56,158 nucleotides of DNA from an uncultured bacterium (GCA_905214235.1 CAJMLF010000012.1:1-56158); one strand, 5' to 3'. Positions 21,509 through 34,021 are shown, counted from the stretch's first letter. Numbers and translations are program-made. Notes: a model not told the origin generated them from the letters alone.

Positions 21509-22310
21509 ATAAGATAATTCGTAAACCAAATAAAATAACCGTCACAACAGCAAACAGGCAGAGGCTGATGGTATCACGCCTTGCCCAGTGAAGCTGCCGG
21601 TAATGTGTCCGGGGTGCAGCTGGGTCGTAGCCCCGGGCCTCCATGGCCGTGGCGAGTTCCTCTGCCCGCTTGAATGAATCAACGAAGAGTGGGATCAGGA
21701 TTGGCACCATCCGCCGGACCCGCCGGACGAGGCTGCCTTCTGCAAAGTTCATCCCCCGCGAACGCTGGGCGTTAGTGATTTTCCCCGCTTCCTCCATGAT
21801 TGTGGGAATAAAGCGGAGGGCAATCGAGATCATTAGGGTAATCTGGTTGACTGGCACCTTAACTACCCGCAGTGGCTTCATATACCAGGAAAGGGCATCG
21901 GCAATCCGCAAGGTCGGCGTGGTTGCCGTCAAAACGGTGGAGGCGGTAATAATTACCATGAAACGGAAAAAGATGATCAGTGAGTTGACCAGGCCGTCAT
22001 GGGTAATCGACATAATCCCCCAGTGCCAGTACACCTTCCCGCCCGTACTAAACAGGATTTGAAAAGCAACCGTAATCAAGATGATCCACATTAGGGGCCG
22101 GATACCACGCCAGTAAAGTCCAAAGCCCACCTGGCTAAGGACCATCGTTACCAGTAAAGCCACCGTCAGCCATGCACTGGTCACAAACGAGTTGGCAAAG
22201 AAAACCAATACCACGTATGCCACACACAAGAAAAGCTTCGTCCGGGGATCGAGGCGGTGAAGAAGGGAACTACCGGGAACGTAACTTCCAAACACAATCG
22301 CGTTATTCAT
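21507..22310 (-). CDS. ecfT: ECF transporter transmembrane subunit EcfT
   Basis: 267 aa integral membrane scaffold of energy-coupling factor transporters; it links the two ATPases to exchangeable vitamin- or metal-binding S components. Several transmembrane segments lie between residues 25 and 130, and the family's two coupling-helix Ala-Arg-Gly motifs appear as NAQRSRGM and TAMEARGYDP. The ATG overlaps the ecfA2 stop (ATGAATAA). Confidence 0.93.
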   Translation of the reverse strand: MNNAIVFGSYVPGSSLLHRLDPRTKLFLCVAYVVLVFFANSFVTSAWLTVALLVTMVLSQVGFGLYWRGIRPLMWIILITVAFQILFSTGGKVYWHWGIMSITHDGLVNSLIIFFRFMVIITASTVLTATTPTLRIADALSWYMKPLRVVKVPVNQITLMISIALRFIPTIMEEAGKITNAQRSRGMNFAEGSLVRRVRRMVPILIPLFVDSFKRAEELATAMEARGYDPAAPRTHYRQLHWARRDTISLCLFAVVTVILFGLRIIL

Positions 22311-23166
22311 CCGCCCCACCCCCAATCCGGCTGGCCAGATGGTCTGCCAAGTCGTCGAGCGTTAGGGCGAGGGGCAAGGAAAGGCCCTTGTCTTGAAGGC
22401 GTTCCCGCATCTTGATTGCTACCGGCTGGGCCAGGTGGTTGTCCGCCAGTAACTGCGGATTGCTGAACAGCTTCTGGGGAACAGTGCTGGTCACCAGGCG
22501 ACCATGGTTCATTACCACCACTTGGTCCGCATAGGCGGCGACCTGCTCCATCTGGTGGGTAATTAAGATGATGGTCGTTCCCGCTGCATTTAGTTTAGCA
22601 ACTAACGACAGTAACTGGTCGGTTGACTGAGCATCGAGCCCGGCCGTCGGCTCATCCAAAATCAGGATTGAGGTCTTCATTGCCAAGACCCCGGCAATCG
22701 CTGCTCGCCGCATCTGCCCACCGGAGAGCATAAACGGTGACCGCTCACCGATTTCTTTCGGTAAGCCAACATCGGCAATTGACTGCTTGACCGCCGCCTT
22801 AACTTTCTCCGGAGGCCATCCCAGGTTCTCCGGTCCAAAGGCGACATCCTGGGCGACCGTCTCCGCAAAGAGCTGCTGTTCGGGAAACTGAAAGACAAAG
22901 CCGACGTGCTGGCGAAGTTGGGCCAAGTCTGCCTGCTTGGCGTCACTCGTCACCGTTACCCTGCCTACTTGTACTTGCCCGCTCGACGGTACAAGTAGGC
23001 CATCAATCAGCGATACCAAGGTTGACTTCCCCGACCCGGTGTGGCCAATGATTGCGGTATAGCTTCCCGCGGCAATCGAAAGGTTAATATCAGAGAGGGT
23101 GTTGGTATCGCCCCGCTGCGAATTCGGGTAGGTAAAATTAACGTTGCTTAACTCAATTGCTGCCAT
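22303..23166 (-). CDS. ecfA2: ECF transporter ATP-binding subunit EcfA2
   Basis: 287 aa ABC ATPase. Walker A is GHTGSGKSTLV, the Q-loop is FQFPEQQLF, the signature is MLSGGQMRRAAIAG and Walker B is ILILDEPTAGLD. The preferred ATG at 23166 gives MAAIELSNVNFTYP; two codons upstream another start is open. It overlaps the end of ecfA1, so the two subunits are translationally coupled and form the heterodimer that drives EcfT. Confidence 0.93.
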   Translation of the reverse strand: MAAIELSNVNFTYPNSQRGDTNTLSDINLSIAAGSYTAIIGHTGSGKSTLVSLIDGLLVPSSGQVQVGRVTVTSDAKQADLAQLRQHVGFVFQFPEQQLFAETVAQDVAFGPENLGWPPEKVKAAVKQSIADVGLPKEIGERSPFMLSGGQMRRAAIAGVLAMKTSILILDEPTAGLDAQSTDQLLSLVAKLNAAGTTIILITHQMEQVAAYADQVVVMNHGRLVTSTVPQKLFSNPQLLADNHLAQPVAIKMRERLQDKGLSLPLALTLDDLADHLASRIGGGADE

Positions 23167-23975
23167 AACCATTTCACCATTTCATCTTCCGTAAAGTACT
23201 GCTCGGGAACCGTTACTCCCCTGGCAACCAACAAATCACGTAGGTGTTGCCCCGTCGGAATACCCACACCAAGTTTCCTCAGTAAGGATGTCTTCTGCAG
23301 GATGTCAGCTGCTGGGCCGTTTTCAATAACGTGGTGGTCGCCCACGACCACAATCTGGTCCGCCATTTCCATTTCAACCGGATCATGGGTAATTGAAATA
23401 ATGGTCAGCCCACTGTCGCGCCGCAAGTTATTAATGAGGTCAAGGATTGTCTGCCGGCCTGCGGGATCAAGCATACTCGTCGCCTCATCAAGAATGATTA
23501 TTTCGGGCTCCAGTGCCAAAATTCCGGCAATCGCAACCCGCTGCTTCTGGCCACCAGACAACATTCCCGGTTCCGCATCGGCTAACGCGGTCATTCCGAC
23601 CCGTTCCAGGGACCGCTTGATTAGGGGCGCCATCTTTTCACGAGGAACTTGGAGGTTTTCGAGGCCAAAGGCAATATCATCAGCCACCGTTGCCCCCACG
23701 AATTGGTTCTCCGGGTTCTGAAACACGATTCCCACTTGTTGATGGAGTTTACCAAGGTTCTCCTCCGTTACCGCCAGGCCGTTGACCGTGATGCTCCCCT
23801 GACTTGGGACAAGGAGGCCATCTATCAAACGAGCAATGGTGCTCTTACCACTCCCGTTTTTCCCAATTAAAGTCGTCCACTGGTTACGGGGAATTGTCAG
23901 GTTTAAGCCGTCGAGGGCTGGCGTCGCGGCGCCTGGGTATGTATATGTAATATCTTTTAAAATTATCCCGTCCAA
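23148..23975 (-). CDS. ecfA1: ECF transporter ATP-binding subunit EcfA1
   Basis: 275 aa ABC ATPase, partner of EcfA2. Walker A is GKNGSGKSTIARL, the Q-loop is FQNPENQFVGA, the signature is MLSGGQKQRVAIAG and Walker B is IIILDEATSMLDP. The start is TTG with AAGGGA about 9 nt upstream. It is first in the ecfA1-ecfA2-ecfT operon, at its normal place after rplQ. Confidence 0.93.
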   Translation of the reverse strand: MDGIILKDITYTYPGAATPALDGLNLTIPRNQWTTLIGKNGSGKSTIARLIDGLLVPSQGSITVNGLAVTEENLGKLHQQVGIVFQNPENQFVGATVADDIAFGLENLQVPREKMAPLIKRSLERVGMTALADAEPGMLSGGQKQRVAIAGILALEPEIIILDEATSMLDPAGRQTILDLINNLRRDSGLTIISITHDPVEMEMADQIVVVGDHHVIENGPAADILQKTSLLRKLGVGIPTGQHLRDLLVARGVTVPEQYFTEDEMVKWLWQQLS

Positions 23976-24059
23976 GTTACTGGTCCCTTCACAGTTAATA
24001 TTTCCATTTTAGCGTGAACTACGCTACTTGAACACCCATTTGCACTAAAACAATTTAAA

Positions 24060-24161
24060 ATAAAAAATCACTTACCACTGGGGTGCACGGGGTTTCCGCA
24101 TTCGAGCTAGACTAGGGAGTTCCCACCATCGTAACGCTCTATACCACCAGTGATAGTGATT
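24060..24161 (-). ncRNA. Structured RNA after rplQ, probable L17 downstream element
   Basis: On the minus strand an outer stem AATCACT/AGTGATT and an inner stem CACTGG/CCAGTG enclose about 65 nt of GC-richer sequence, and TTTTTTATTTT follows the 3' arm. The position, directly after the rplQ stop, is that of the L17 downstream element RNA motif of Lactobacillales. The closed stem plus U tract suggests it ends the large ribosomal transcript. The assignment rests on position and fold, not on a model search. Confidence 0.65.
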
Positions 24162-24188
24162 CTTTATTACGTATTTAGTTAACAATAA

Positions 24189-24572
24189 TTAGTCAACGAA
24201 TTCCAAAATAACCATTGGTGCGCCGTCACCACGACGAGGCATCGTCTTCAAAATCCGTGTGTAACCACCGTTACGGTCTGCATACTTTGGAGCAAGTTCT
24301 TCAAACAGGTGTTGAAGTGCAGATTGGATACGAATGTTGTCGCCATCTTCCTTAACGTCAGCAACAACATTACGGATGAATGCAGCAGCCTTCCGCCGGG
24401 AAGCAAGGTCGCCACGCTTAGCAAGCGTAACCATCTTGTCAGCAGTCTTACGAACTTCCTTAGCCCGTGCTTCAGTAGTGGTAATTTGACCATTAACGAT
24501 TAAATCGGTAGTTAAATCACGTAATAAAGCCTTACGTTGTGAACTTGTACGTCCTAATTTACGGTAACTCAT
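24189..24572 (-). CDS. rplQ: 50S ribosomal protein L17
   Basis: 127 aa; [20 protein letters not shown] is the standard L17 start, and the C-terminus [26 protein letters not shown] is complete. It is the last gene of the ribosomal operon and binds near the exit tunnel. 32 nt after rpoA. Confidence 0.97.
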   Translation of the reverse strand: MSYRKLGRTSSQRKALLRDLTTDLIVNGQITTTEARAKEVRKTADKMVTLAKRGDLASRRKAAAFIRNVVADVKEDGDNIRIQSALQHLFEELAPKYADRNGGYTRILKTMPRRGDGAPMVILEFVD

Positions 24573-24604
24573 GAAGTGGTTCCCTCCTTTGCAATTGGTA
24601 TCAA

Positions 24605-25549
24605 TTAATCATCTTGACGGAATGAAACGCCGAGATCATTTAATTTCAGTTTAATTTCTTCTAATGACTTCTGTCCTAAGTTCCGAACTTTCATCATGTC
24701 TGAAACGGTACGGTCTGTCAGTTCCTTAACAGTGTTAATGCCGGCACGCTTAAGACAGTTGTAGGACCGAACAGAAAGGTCAAGTTCTTCAATTGTCATT
24801 TCAAGCGTCTTTTCTTTATGGGTTTCTTCCTTTTCAACCATCACTTGGGCATTTTGTGCCGTTTCCGTTAAGTTAACGAACATGTCCAAGTGTTCGGTCA
24901 AAATCTTAGCACCCAAACTAACCGCTTCGGTTGGTGTTAATGAACCATCAGTCCAAACATCCAGAGTCAGCTTATCGTAGTCGCTACGTTGACCAACCCG
25001 CGCATTTTCAACGGTGTAGTTAACACGTTCAATTGGGGTGTAGATGGAATCAATCGGCAAAACACCAATTGGAAGATCTTCCATCCGGGCCTTATTATCA
25101 TTAGCTGAAAGGTAGCCACGACCTTTATCAGCTGTCATCTTAATGTGTAATTCAGCACCATCAGCGACAGTTGCGATATGCAAGTCAGGGTTTAAGACAG
25201 TTACTTCACTATCACCCTGGATATCACTGGCGGTTACTTCAGCAGGTCCCTTAACATCTAATTCCAAATCCTTTTGATCTTCGGAATTCAACTTAAGAGA
25301 AACCTTCTTAAGATTTAAGATAATTTGGGTTACATCTTCAGTTACACCTTTAACAGTACTGAATTCGTGCAAAACGCCATCAATTTGCATGGTGGTAATT
25401 GCAGCACCTGGTAATGAAGCAATCAGAACCCGTCTCAGTGAGTTACCAAGAGTGGTCCCATAACCGCGTTCAAGTGGTTCTACAACAAACTTGCCGTAGT
25501 TATCCGTTTCTTCAACTTTATGAATGTTTGGCTTTTCAAATTCGATCAT
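24605..25549 (-). CDS. rpoA: DNA-directed RNA polymerase subunit alpha
   Basis: 314 aa, usual length in Firmicutes. The N-terminal dimerisation domain contains [25 protein letters not shown]. The C-terminal domain (about 245-310) has the DNA- and regulator-binding helices ([34 protein letters not shown]). It lies between rpsK and rplQ in the alpha operon. Confidence 0.98.
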   Translation of the reverse strand: MIEFEKPNIHKVEETDNYGKFVVEPLERGYGTTLGNSLRRVLIASLPGAAITTMQIDGVLHEFSTVKGVTEDVTQIILNLKKVSLKLNSEDQKDLELDVKGPAEVTASDIQGDSEVTVLNPDLHIATVADGAELHIKMTADKGRGYLSANDNKARMEDLPIGVLPIDSIYTPIERVNYTVENARVGQRSDYDKLTLDVWTDGSLTPTEAVSLGAKILTEHLDMFVNLTETAQNAQVMVEKEETHKEKTLEMTIEELDLSVRSYNCLKRAGINTVKELTDRTVSDMMKVRNLGQKSLEEIKLKLNDLGVSFRQDD

Positions 25550-25632
25550 TCTATCCCTGTACCCCTTTCAAACGTGGTTCGTATTTTTTGAGAAAAGACA
25601 AATGTGGAAAACTCGTTCCCCACCAATGCCTA

Positions 25633-26022
25633 TTAAACACGACGACGCTTTGGAGGACGAGAACCATTATGTGGAACTGGAGTTACATCCCGAATAGCAG
25701 TAACTTCCAAACCAGTTGCTTGAAGAGCACGAATTGCAGCTTCACGTCCAGAACCTGGGCCCTTAACTTCAACTTCGACAGTCTTCATACCGTGTTCCAT
25801 AGCTTGCTTTGCAGCAGCTTCTGAAGCCATTTGAGCAGCAAATGGGGTTGACTTACGTGAACCCTTGAAGCCCAATACACCAGCTGATGACCAAGCAACA
25901 GCGTTACCTTGAACATCAGTGATCATGATCAGAGTGTTGTTGAATGTTGAGTGAATGTGTGCAACACCAGTTTCAACATTCTTTTTTGCACGACGCTTAC
26001 GCGTACCTTTTTTGGTTGCCAT
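25633..26022 (-). CDS. rpsK: 30S ribosomal protein S11
   Basis: 129 aa platform protein. Conserved [13 protein letters not shown] and the terminal [18 protein letters not shown] are present. It is separated from rpoA by 83 nt, the longest gap in this part of the operon, with no clear hairpin seen. Confidence 0.98.
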   Translation of the reverse strand: MATKKGTRKRRAKKNVETGVAHIHSTFNNTLIMITDVQGNAVAWSSAGVLGFKGSRKSTPFAAQMASEAAAKQAMEHGMKTVEVEVKGPGSGREAAIRALQATGLEVTAIRDVTPVPHNGSRPPKRRRV

Positions 26023-26056
26023 ATCTAGTACTAACCTCCTTTTTTATAAAATTGAA

Positions 26057-26422
26057 TTACTTCTTCTTGTTAGCGATGGTTACCGCCTTACCCTTACGAG
26101 TACGAGCGTTGTTCTTGGTGTGTTGACCACGAACTGGTAAACCACGACGGTGACGCATGCCACGGTAAGAACCGATTTCTTGAAGCCGCTTGATGTTCAT
26201 GGAAACTTCACGACGTAAGTCCCCTTCAACTTCGATGTTTTCAACTTGACCACGGATCTTTTCTTCTTGGTCCGGAGTTAAGTCACGAACACGAACATCT
26301 TCTGAAACACCGGCTGCTTCCAGGATCTTCTTAGCCCGGGAATCACCAATACCGTAAATATAAGTTAAGCCGACCACGATTCGCTTGTCACGAGGTAAAT
26401 CGACACCTGCAATACGAGCCAT
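26057..26422 (-). CDS. rpsM: 30S ribosomal protein S13
   Basis: 121 aa head protein that bridges to the large subunit. The start is [21 protein letters not shown]. The end shows the [19 protein letters not shown] tail that reaches the P-site tRNA. Confidence 0.98.
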   Translation of the reverse strand: MARIAGVDLPRDKRIVVGLTYIYGIGDSRAKKILEAAGVSEDVRVRDLTPDQEEKIRGQVENIEVEGDLRREVSMNIKRLQEIGSYRGMRHRRGLPVRGQHTKNNARTRKGKAVTIANKKK

Positions 26423-26452
26423 TTAGTGCACCTCCATTCTTAATTAATAAAA

Positions 26453-26572
26453 TTACTTGCCTTGACGTTGCTTGTGCTTAGGGTTAGCAGAGCAGATAAC
26501 CATAACACGTCCATGACGCTTAACGATCTTGCAGTGCTCGCACATCCGCTTGACTGATGGTCTTACTTTCAT
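26453..26572 (-). CDS. rpmJ: 50S ribosomal protein L36
   Basis: A 39 aa gene read directly from the sequence: ATG at 26572, stop TAA at 26453. It begins [20 protein letters not shown] and has the zinc-binding form (C11, C14, C27 and a C-terminal histidine), implying that the zinc-dependent paralog is used. It is 39 nt after infA and 30 nt before rpsM. Confidence 0.97.
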   Translation of the reverse strand: MKVRPSVKRMCEHCKIVKRHGRVMVICSANPKHKQRQGK

Positions 26573-26611
26573 TCTTAATATCCTCCTAGAGAGTTCCTAG
26601 ATTAACAATTA

Positions 26612-26830
26612 TTACTTAAACCGGAACGTTATCCGACCCTTAGTCAGGTCGTATGGGGACATTTCAACCTTTACTCGGTCACCAGGCAAGATCTTGATGT
26701 AGTGCATCCGGATCTTCCCAGAGACGTGAGCAAGAATCTCCGCCCCATTTTCCAGTTCAACTTTAAACATCGCATTAGGCAGGGTTTCGGTAACCTTGCC
26801 CTCAACTTCAATCACATCGGCTTTTGCCAC
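26612..26830 (-). CDS. infA: Translation initiation factor IF-1
   Basis: 72 aa single OB-fold (S1-like) factor that occupies the A site during initiation. [20 protein letters not shown] and KGRITFRFK match the family end to end. It has its own promoter upstream (26920-26948). Confidence 0.97.
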   Translation of the reverse strand: MAKADVIEVEGKVTETLPNAMFKVELENGAEILAHVSGKIRMHYIKILPGDRVKVEMSPYDLTKGRITFRFK

Positions 26831-26873
26831 GAAACGGTTCCTCCTTGCTTAATCAAGAAATTACGTAAAAACG

Positions 26874-26896
26874 GTGGAAAGCAGACTACTTCCCAC
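26874..26896 (-). promoter_or_regulatory. Hairpin in the infA leader
   Basis: GTGGGAA pairs with TTTCCAC (one G-U) around a 9 nt loop in the 5' untranslated region of the transcript from the infA promoter. There is no U tract, so it is not a terminator. It may affect infA translation or stability. Confidence 0.4.
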
Positions 26897-26919
26897 TGTC
26901 AGCTAGATAAACCTTGCCT

Positions 26920-26948
26920 AGTTTAGCATAATCCGCTCCCTATGGCAA
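26920..26948 (-). promoter_or_regulatory. Internal promoter before infA
   Basis: -35 TTGCCA (26943-26948), 17 bp spacer ending in TGC, -10 TAAACT (26920-26925). It lies in the 132 nt adk-infA gap, the largest gap in the operon, and would boost infA-rpmJ-rpsM-rpsK-rpoA-rplQ. Confidence 0.65.
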
Positions 26949-26962
26949 GGCATCCCACCTAA

Positions 26963-28935
<1,973 letters not shown>

Positions 28936-28936
28936 A

Positions 28937-29371
28937 TTACATCACCTCAGTTTTACCGCCAGCAGCTTCAATAGCAGAAACTGCAGAAGCAGAAAACTTA
29001 TTAGCCTTAACAGTTAACTTCTTTTCAAGCTTACCGCTACCAAGAACCTTAACACCGCTCTTCAGGTTCTTAACAAGACCGCTTTCAACAAGAACTTGTG
29101 GGGTAACTTCAGTACCGTCATCGAACTTGTTCAGTGCAGTCAAGTTAACAATAGCGTATTCCTTGCGGTTGATGTTGGTAAAACCACGCTTTGGAATTTG
29201 CCGATAGAGTGGCATTTGGCCCCCTTCAAAACCAAGACGAGTCTTGCCGTGAGCCTTTTGACCCTTAGTACCACGTCCAGAAGTAAAACCATGACCGGAT
29301 GAAAGGCCACGACCCTTACGAAGACGCTTTGAACGAGAACCTGCAGCAGGCTTCAATTCATTTAACTTCAT
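28937..29371 (-). CDS. rplO: 50S ribosomal protein L15
   Basis: 144 aa. [20 protein letters not shown] and [14 protein letters not shown] are the diagnostic glycine/lysine-rich N-terminal region that threads into 23S rRNA. It lies directly before secY. Confidence 0.97.
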   Translation of the reverse strand: MKLNELKPAAGSRSKRLRKGRGLSSGHGFTSGRGTKGQKAHGKTRLGFEGGQMPLYRQIPKRGFTNINRKEYAIVNLTALNKFDDGTEVTPQVLVESGLVKNLKSGVKVLGSGKLEKKLTVKANKFSASAVSAIEAAGGKTEVM

Positions 29372-29403
29372 TTGGTAGGCACCTCCTTATTATTTAGTTT
29401 TAA

Positions 29404-29586
29404 TTACTTAACTTCTTCGATTGAAACTAAGTGTGCAACTTTGAAAATTTGACCACGTGTTGCAGCGTTGTCTGGTAGAATGTTTGAGCTACCGATCTTG
29501 CCTAAGCCCAATGCCTTAACGGTCTTACGTTGGGTAGGTTCACGGTGGGCAACACTGTGGATTAAGGTAACTTTAACTTTAGCCAT
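29404..29586 (-). CDS. rpmD: 50S ribosomal protein L30
   Basis: 60 aa, the full length of bacterial L30, with [23 protein letters not shown]. It is 32 nt before rplO and 14 nt after rpsE. Confidence 0.96.
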   Translation of the reverse strand: MAKVKVTLIHSVAHREPTQRKTVKALGLGKIGSSNILPDNAATRGQIFKVAHLVSIEEVK

Positions 29587-29600
29587 AATTAGTGCCCTCC

Positions 29601-30110
29601 TTATTCTGCCAAGTGATCTACTGAAACACCACGAAGCTTAGCAACTTCTTCAGCGCTCTTCAATTGCTTCAGACCTTCAAACGTTGCCCGAACAACGTTA
29701 ACAGGAGTGTTAGAACCGAGACGCTTGGAAGTAACATCGGCAACACCGGCGAGGTCCATAACGTTACGTACCGCACCACCGGCAGCAACCCCGGAACCTT
29801 CAACGGCTGGCTTCAACATGATCTTTCCACCGCCGTAAGTACCGATAACTTCGTGTGGAATAGTAGTACCAACGATTGGAACAGTAATCAGGTTCTTTTC
29901 AGCAGCAGCTTGGGCCTTACGAATAGCTTCAGGAACTTCTTGAGCCTTACCAGTACCAAAACCAACGTGGCCCTTGCGATCGCCGACGATAACTAATGCA
30001 GCGAAACGCATCCGACGACCACCCTTAACAACCTTGGTAATCCGGTTGATGGCAACAACTTGATCGTCTAAGTCCAACTTTGCTGGATCAATGTATTCTG
30101 ATGATGTCAT
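29601..30110 (-). CDS. rpsE: 30S ribosomal protein S5
   Basis: 169 aa. The double-stranded RNA-binding domain has [18 protein letters not shown], the loop tied to spectinomycin response and decoding accuracy, and the C-terminal half contains [19 protein letters not shown]. No resistance-type deletion is visible in the loop. Confidence 0.97.
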   Translation of the reverse strand: MTSSEYIDPAKLDLDDQVVAINRITKVVKGGRRMRFAALVIVGDRKGHVGFGTGKAQEVPEAIRKAQAAAEKNLITVPIVGTTIPHEVIGTYGGGKIMLKPAVEGSGVAAGGAVRNVMDLAGVADVTSKRLGSNTPVNVVRATFEGLKQLKSAEEVAKLRGVSVDHLAE

Positions 30111-30132
30111 TGCAGGTTATTCCTCCTTTTCT

Positions 30133-30489
30133 TTAGAATTTAAGTCCGTTTTCACGAGCAGCTTCAGCTAAAGCTTGAACACGTCCGTGGTACAGGTAAC
30201 CACCACGGTCGAAAACAACGTTAGTAATGTTCTTAGCAGCAGCGCGCTTTGCAATTAAAGCACCAACACCACTAGCTTGTTCAGTCTTAGTCTTACCACT
30301 TACTTCGCTGTCGTTTGTGGAGGCACTTGCGAGCGTCACACCCTTTACGTCATCAATTAATTGAGCGTAAATGTTTTTGTTTGAACGGTAAACACTTAAG
30401 CGTGGGCGCTCCGCAGTACCAGAAATCTTACCGCGAACGCGCATGTGACGGCGTTGACGGATCTTGTTCTTATCTGGTTTAGAAATCAC
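30133..30489 (-). CDS. rplR: 50S ribosomal protein L18
   Basis: 118 aa 5S rRNA-binding protein. GTG at 30489-30487 gives [20 protein letters not shown] and lies 8 nt after AGAGG; the GTG three codons upstream overlaps that ribosome binding site and is unlikely to be used. Confidence 0.95.
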   Translation of the reverse strand: MISKPDKNKIRQRRHMRVRGKISGTAERPRLSVYRSNKNIYAQLIDDVKGVTLASASTNDSEVSGKTKTEQASGVGALIAKRAAAKNITNVVFDRGGYLYHGRVQALAEAARENGLKF

Positions 30490-30554
30490 AACAGTCACCT
30501 CTTATTAAATAGTTTGTTTTTATTATTAGACGGCTAATTAACCTGTTTAACAGA

Positions 30555-31091
30555 TTACTTACCAGTCTTACCTTCCTTACGGATGATGTGTTCGTTTTCG
30601 TAACGAATACCCTTACCCTTGTATGGTTCAGGTGAACGAACGGCACGAACTTGGGCAGCAAAATCACCAAGGTGTTCCTTGTTGATAGAGCTCAGTTCAA
30701 TGGTTGTGTTGTCAGGAACCTTGATATCAATGTCATCAGGCTTGTCAATTTCAACTGGGTTAGAGTAACCAACAGTCAAGATCAGCTTGTTGCCCTTGAA
30801 TTGAGCACGGTAACCAACACCGACTAACTTAAGAACCTTCTTGTAACCATTAACAACACCTTCAACCATGTTGTTAACGTTAGCCCGGGTAGTACCGTGA
30901 ATCATCTTCAACTTGTTAGTATCTTCATCACGGTCAAACTTAACAACGTTGTCAGCGACAGTCATCTTAATCAAAGGTGAGATTTCGCGAGACAAAGTAC
31001 CCTTAGGACCCTTAACAGTTACGACGTTACCATCTTGGGAAACTTCAACGCCCTTTGGTAAGTCAATTTCCTTGTAACCAATACGACTCAT
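30555..31091 (-). CDS. rplF: 50S ribosomal protein L6
   Basis: 178 aa. Starts [17 protein letters not shown] and ends with the conserved [25 protein letters not shown], which contacts the sarcin-ricin loop region. Confidence 0.98.
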   Translation of the reverse strand: MSRIGYKEIDLPKGVEVSQDGNVVTVKGPKGTLSREISPLIKMTVADNVVKFDRDEDTNKLKMIHGTTRANVNNMVEGVVNGYKKVLKLVGVGYRAQFKGNKLILTVGYSNPVEIDKPDDIDIKVPDNTTIELSSINKEHLGDFAAQVRAVRSPEPYKGKGIRYENEHIIRKEGKTGK

Positions 31092-31120
31092 GCGTGCACC
31101 TCCTAACTATATATAATTTA

Positions 31121-31519
31121 TTACCAAATGTAAGCGATAACTTCGCCACCAATGTTCTTGGCACGAGCTACCTTGTCAGTTACAACACCTTCAGATGTTG
31201 AGATAATAGCAATCCCTAATCCGTTAAGAACCTTTGGCACAGCATCAGCCTTGACATAAGTCCGCAGTCCTGGCTTGGAAATACGCTTTAAGCCGGAAAT
31301 AACCCGTTGACCGTCTTTGCCGTACTTCAAGAACACACGGATGATGCCTTGCTTGTTATCGTCAACATATTCAACATCGCGAATGAAACCTTCGTTCTTC
31401 AAGATTTCAGCGATGTCCTTCTTCATCTTTGATGCAGGAGCCTCAACTGATTCGTGTTGAGCCATGTTGGCGTTACGAATCCGTGTTAAGAAATCTGCAA
31501 TTGGATCACTCATAGACAT
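31121..31519 (-). CDS. rpsH: 30S ribosomal protein S8
   Basis: 132 aa. [17 protein letters not shown] start and C-terminal [26 protein letters not shown]. The first ATG (31519) is 9 nt after GGAGG; a second is two codons later. In E. coli S8 is the feedback repressor of this gene group. Confidence 0.97.
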   Translation of the reverse strand: MSMSDPIADFLTRIRNANMAQHESVEAPASKMKKDIAEILKNEGFIRDVEYVDDNKQGIIRVFLKYGKDGQRVISGLKRISKPGLRTYVKADAVPKVLNGLGIAIISTSEGVVTDKVARAKNIGGEVIAYIW

Positions 31520-31550
31520 CGATGTTTTCCTCCTTTTGTCGGTGATTTGT

Positions 31551-31736
31551 TTACCAGCTAGCCTTCTTTAAACCAGGAATTTGTCCCTTGTGGGCAAGTT
31601 CACGTAAGCAAATCCGGCATAGGTGGAATTTACGGTAAACTGAGTGCGGACGTCCACAACGTGCACAACGCGTGTATTCACGACTTGAGAACTTAGCTGG
31701 ACGGTTGCACTTAGCAATCATTGATTTTTTAGCCAA
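31551..31736 (-). CDS. rpsZ: 30S ribosomal protein S14, zinc-binding type Z
   Basis: 61 aa short form with CARCGRPH and CRICLRE, the two CxxC pairs (C24, C27, C40, C43) that bind zinc. A cysteine-less longer S14 paralog is often encoded elsewhere in such genomes; none is in this window. Confidence 0.97.
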   Translation of the reverse strand: MAKKSMIAKCNRPAKFSSREYTRCARCGRPHSVYRKFHLCRICLRELAHKGQIPGLKKASW

Positions 31737-31751
31737 TTTGTGGAACCTCCT

Positions 31752-32294
31752 TTATTTAGCAAATGGCATGCCGAGTTGGGCAAGTAATTCGTGTGATTCT
31801 TCATCACTTTCAGCAGTTGTTACGATAACTACGTCCAAGCCCCGGACACGGTTAACCTTATCGTAATCAATTTCTGGGAAAATTAATTGTTCATGAATAC
31901 CGAGAGTGTAGTTACCACGACCATCGAAGGCCTTGTTGCTTACACCGTGGAAGTCACGAACCCGTGGCAGGGCCACGTTGATTAACTTATCTAAGAAATC
32001 ATACATCCGTTCACCACGTAAGGTTACCTTGGCACCAATTGGCATTCCTTCACGAAGACGGAAACCGGCGATTGACTTCTTAGCCTTAGTAATCAGAGGC
32101 TTTTGACCGGCGATCAGACCAAGTTCTTCAACGGCTTCATCCAAGTTCTTGGAATTAGTGGTAGCATCACCAACACCCATGTTTAAGACAATCTTGTCAA
32201 CCTTTGGTGCTTGCATTACTGAAGAGTAGTTAAACTTTTCAATCAAAGCGGGGCGAATTTCGCTTTCGTATTTAGCTTTTAAACGGTTTTCCAT
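31752..32294 (-). CDS. rplE: 50S ribosomal protein L5
   Basis: 180 aa 5S rRNA-binding protein: [37 protein letters not shown] and [19 protein letters not shown] are all conserved. Confidence 0.98.
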   Translation of the reverse strand: MENRLKAKYESEIRPALIEKFNYSSVMQAPKVDKIVLNMGVGDATTNSKNLDEAVEELGLIAGQKPLITKAKKSIAGFRLREGMPIGAKVTLRGERMYDFLDKLINVALPRVRDFHGVSNKAFDGRGNYTLGIHEQLIFPEIDYDKVNRVRGLDVVIVTTAESDEESHELLAQLGMPFAK

Positions 32295-32319
32295 TGGTAG
32301 TTATTCCTCCTTTCCTCAA

Positions 32320-32628
32320 TTAGTCGATAGTCTTGCCAGACTTCTTAGCAAAACGAACCTTCTTGCCATCAACGAACTTGAAGCCAACACGGGTTGGTTC
32401 GTTGGTAGAAGGATCAATCAGCATAACGTTTGAAGCACTAATAGCAGCTTCTGTATCGATAACGCCACCATTTGGATTAGCGTTACTTGGCTTTTGGTGT
32501 TTCTTTACCTTGTTAATGCCTTCAACGATAACACGGTTTTGGGCAGCGAAAATCTTCTTAACGTTACCTTCCTTACCCTTGTCCTTACCGGCGATAACGC
32601 GAACTTTGTCACCTGTTTTAATGAACAT
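32320..32628 (-). CDS. rplX: 50S ribosomal protein L24
   Basis: 102 aa assembly initiator. The KOW motif [21 protein letters not shown] is at the N-terminus. 34 nt after rplN. Confidence 0.97.
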   Translation of the reverse strand: MFIKTGDKVRVIAGKDKGKEGNVKKIFAAQNRVIVEGINKVKKHQKPSNANPNGGVIDTEAAISASNVMLIDPSTNEPTRVGFKFVDGKKVRFAKKSGKTID

Positions 32629-32662
32629 GTTGATTGTGCACCTCCTTATTTTTGGTTAAATC

Positions 32663-33031
32663 TTACAGAACTTCTGGAGCCAGAGAAACGATCTTCATGA
32701 AGTCATCGCCACGAAGTTCACGAGCGATTGGTCCAAAAATACGGGTACCCTTAGGGCTCTTATCGTTGTTGATCAAAACAGCGGCGTTTTCATCAAACTT
32801 GATGTAAGAACCATCCTTACGGTGCAGACCATGCTTAGTCCGTACTACGACAGCCTTAACAACGTCACCTTTCTTGACAACGCCACCTGGTGTTGCCTGC
32901 TTTACAGTAGCAACAATAATGTCACCAATATTACCAGTCTTAACCCGGGAACCACCCAAGATCTTGATAACAAGGATTTCACGGGCACCAGAGTTATCAG
33001 CGACCTTCAACCGACTTTCCTGTTGAATCAC
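32663..33031 (-). CDS. rplN: 50S ribosomal protein L14
   Basis: 122 aa. [27 protein letters not shown] is the signature start, read from a GTG codon. A 65 nt gap separates it from rpsQ. Confidence 0.98.
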   Translation of the reverse strand: MIQQESRLKVADNSGAREILVIKILGGSRVKTGNIGDIIVATVKQATPGGVVKKGDVVKAVVVRTKHGLHRKDGSYIKFDENAAVLINNDKSPKGTRIFGPIARELRGDDFMKIVSLAPEVL

Positions 33032-33096
33032 GGTTAATGTCCTCCTTCCATTTACAAATAAGAATTAGAATACGAATTTTAGAGTTATCTGCTAAA

Positions 33097-33363
33097 TTAA
33101 AGGGTAGCAGCCTTTTCGACAATCTTTACAAGACGGAAACGCTTCTTAGCTGACAGTGGCCGAGTTTCCATGATTTGTACAGTGTCGCCGGTCTTTGCTT
33201 CGTTGTTTTCATCGTGGGCGTAGTACTTCTTTGAGTACTTAACACGCTTGCCGTAGATTGGGGCACTCTTGTAAGTGTCAATCACAACAGTGATGGTCTT
33301 GTCCATCTTGTCAGAAACAACGCGGCCTTGATAAACCTTACGTGCATTACGTTCTTCACTCAT
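33097..33363 (-). CDS. rpsQ: 30S ribosomal protein S17
   Basis: 88 aa OB-fold protein: [21 protein letters not shown] and [29 protein letters not shown]. Confidence 0.97.
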   Translation of the reverse strand: MSEERNARKVYQGRVVSDKMDKTITVVIDTYKSAPIYGKRVKYSKKYYAHDENNEAKTGDTVQIMETRPLSAKKRFRLVKIVEKAATL

Positions 33364-33387
33364 GCGCTAATCCTCCTTTTCGTATTC

Positions 33388-33594
33388 TTATTTGTTTAAT
33401 TCTTGTTGACGAAGAACTGTCTTAACCCGTGCAATGTCCTTACGTACTTGCTTCAGACTTGCAGTGTTTTCCAATTGACCAGTAGCTAATTGGAAACGTA
33501 AGTTAAACAATTGTTCCTTCAATTCCTTTTCACGGTCAAGTAGCTTGTCAGTGGTTAATCCATTCAGTTCTTGTACGTAATCTTTACTTTTCAT
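33388..33594 (-). CDS. rpmC: 50S ribosomal protein L29
   Basis: 68 aa coiled-coil protein at the tunnel exit. ATG at 33594 lies 8 nt after AGGTGG and gives [19 protein letters not shown]; it overlaps the end of rplP by 11 nt. An upstream in-frame start at 33606 is poorly placed. Confidence 0.95.
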
Positions 33595-34018
33595 TAGATT
33601 GTCCACCTACTTCCTCACGTTGTACGATCTTAGTGCGAACTGGCAACTTGTGACCGGCAAGACGTAAAGCTTCACGAGCGACTTCTTCAGAAACGCCCCC
33701 TACTTCGAACATTACCTTGCCGCGCTTAACTGGTGCTACCCAGCCTTCAGGAGCACCCTTACCATTACCCATCCGGACACCAACACCTTTGCTGGTGTAG
33801 GAAAGTTGAGGGAAGATCTTAATCCAAACCTTCCCGCCACGCTTCATGTAACGGGTAATTGCGATACGGGCAGCTTCGATTTGCCGGTTACTGATCCAGT
33901 GAGAATCAAGTGCTTGCAGACCGAAATCACCAAAGGCAACAGTCTTGCCACCCTTAGCTTCACCACGCATGTGGCCACGTTGAACCTTACGGTGCTTTAC
34001 TCGCTTTGGTACTAGCAT
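33584..34018 (-). CDS. rplP: 50S ribosomal protein L16
   Basis: 144 aa. [19 protein letters not shown] start and [20 protein letters not shown], the part near the A-site tRNA. It starts 3 nt after the rpsC stop. Confidence 0.98.
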
Positions 34019-34021
34019 GTT

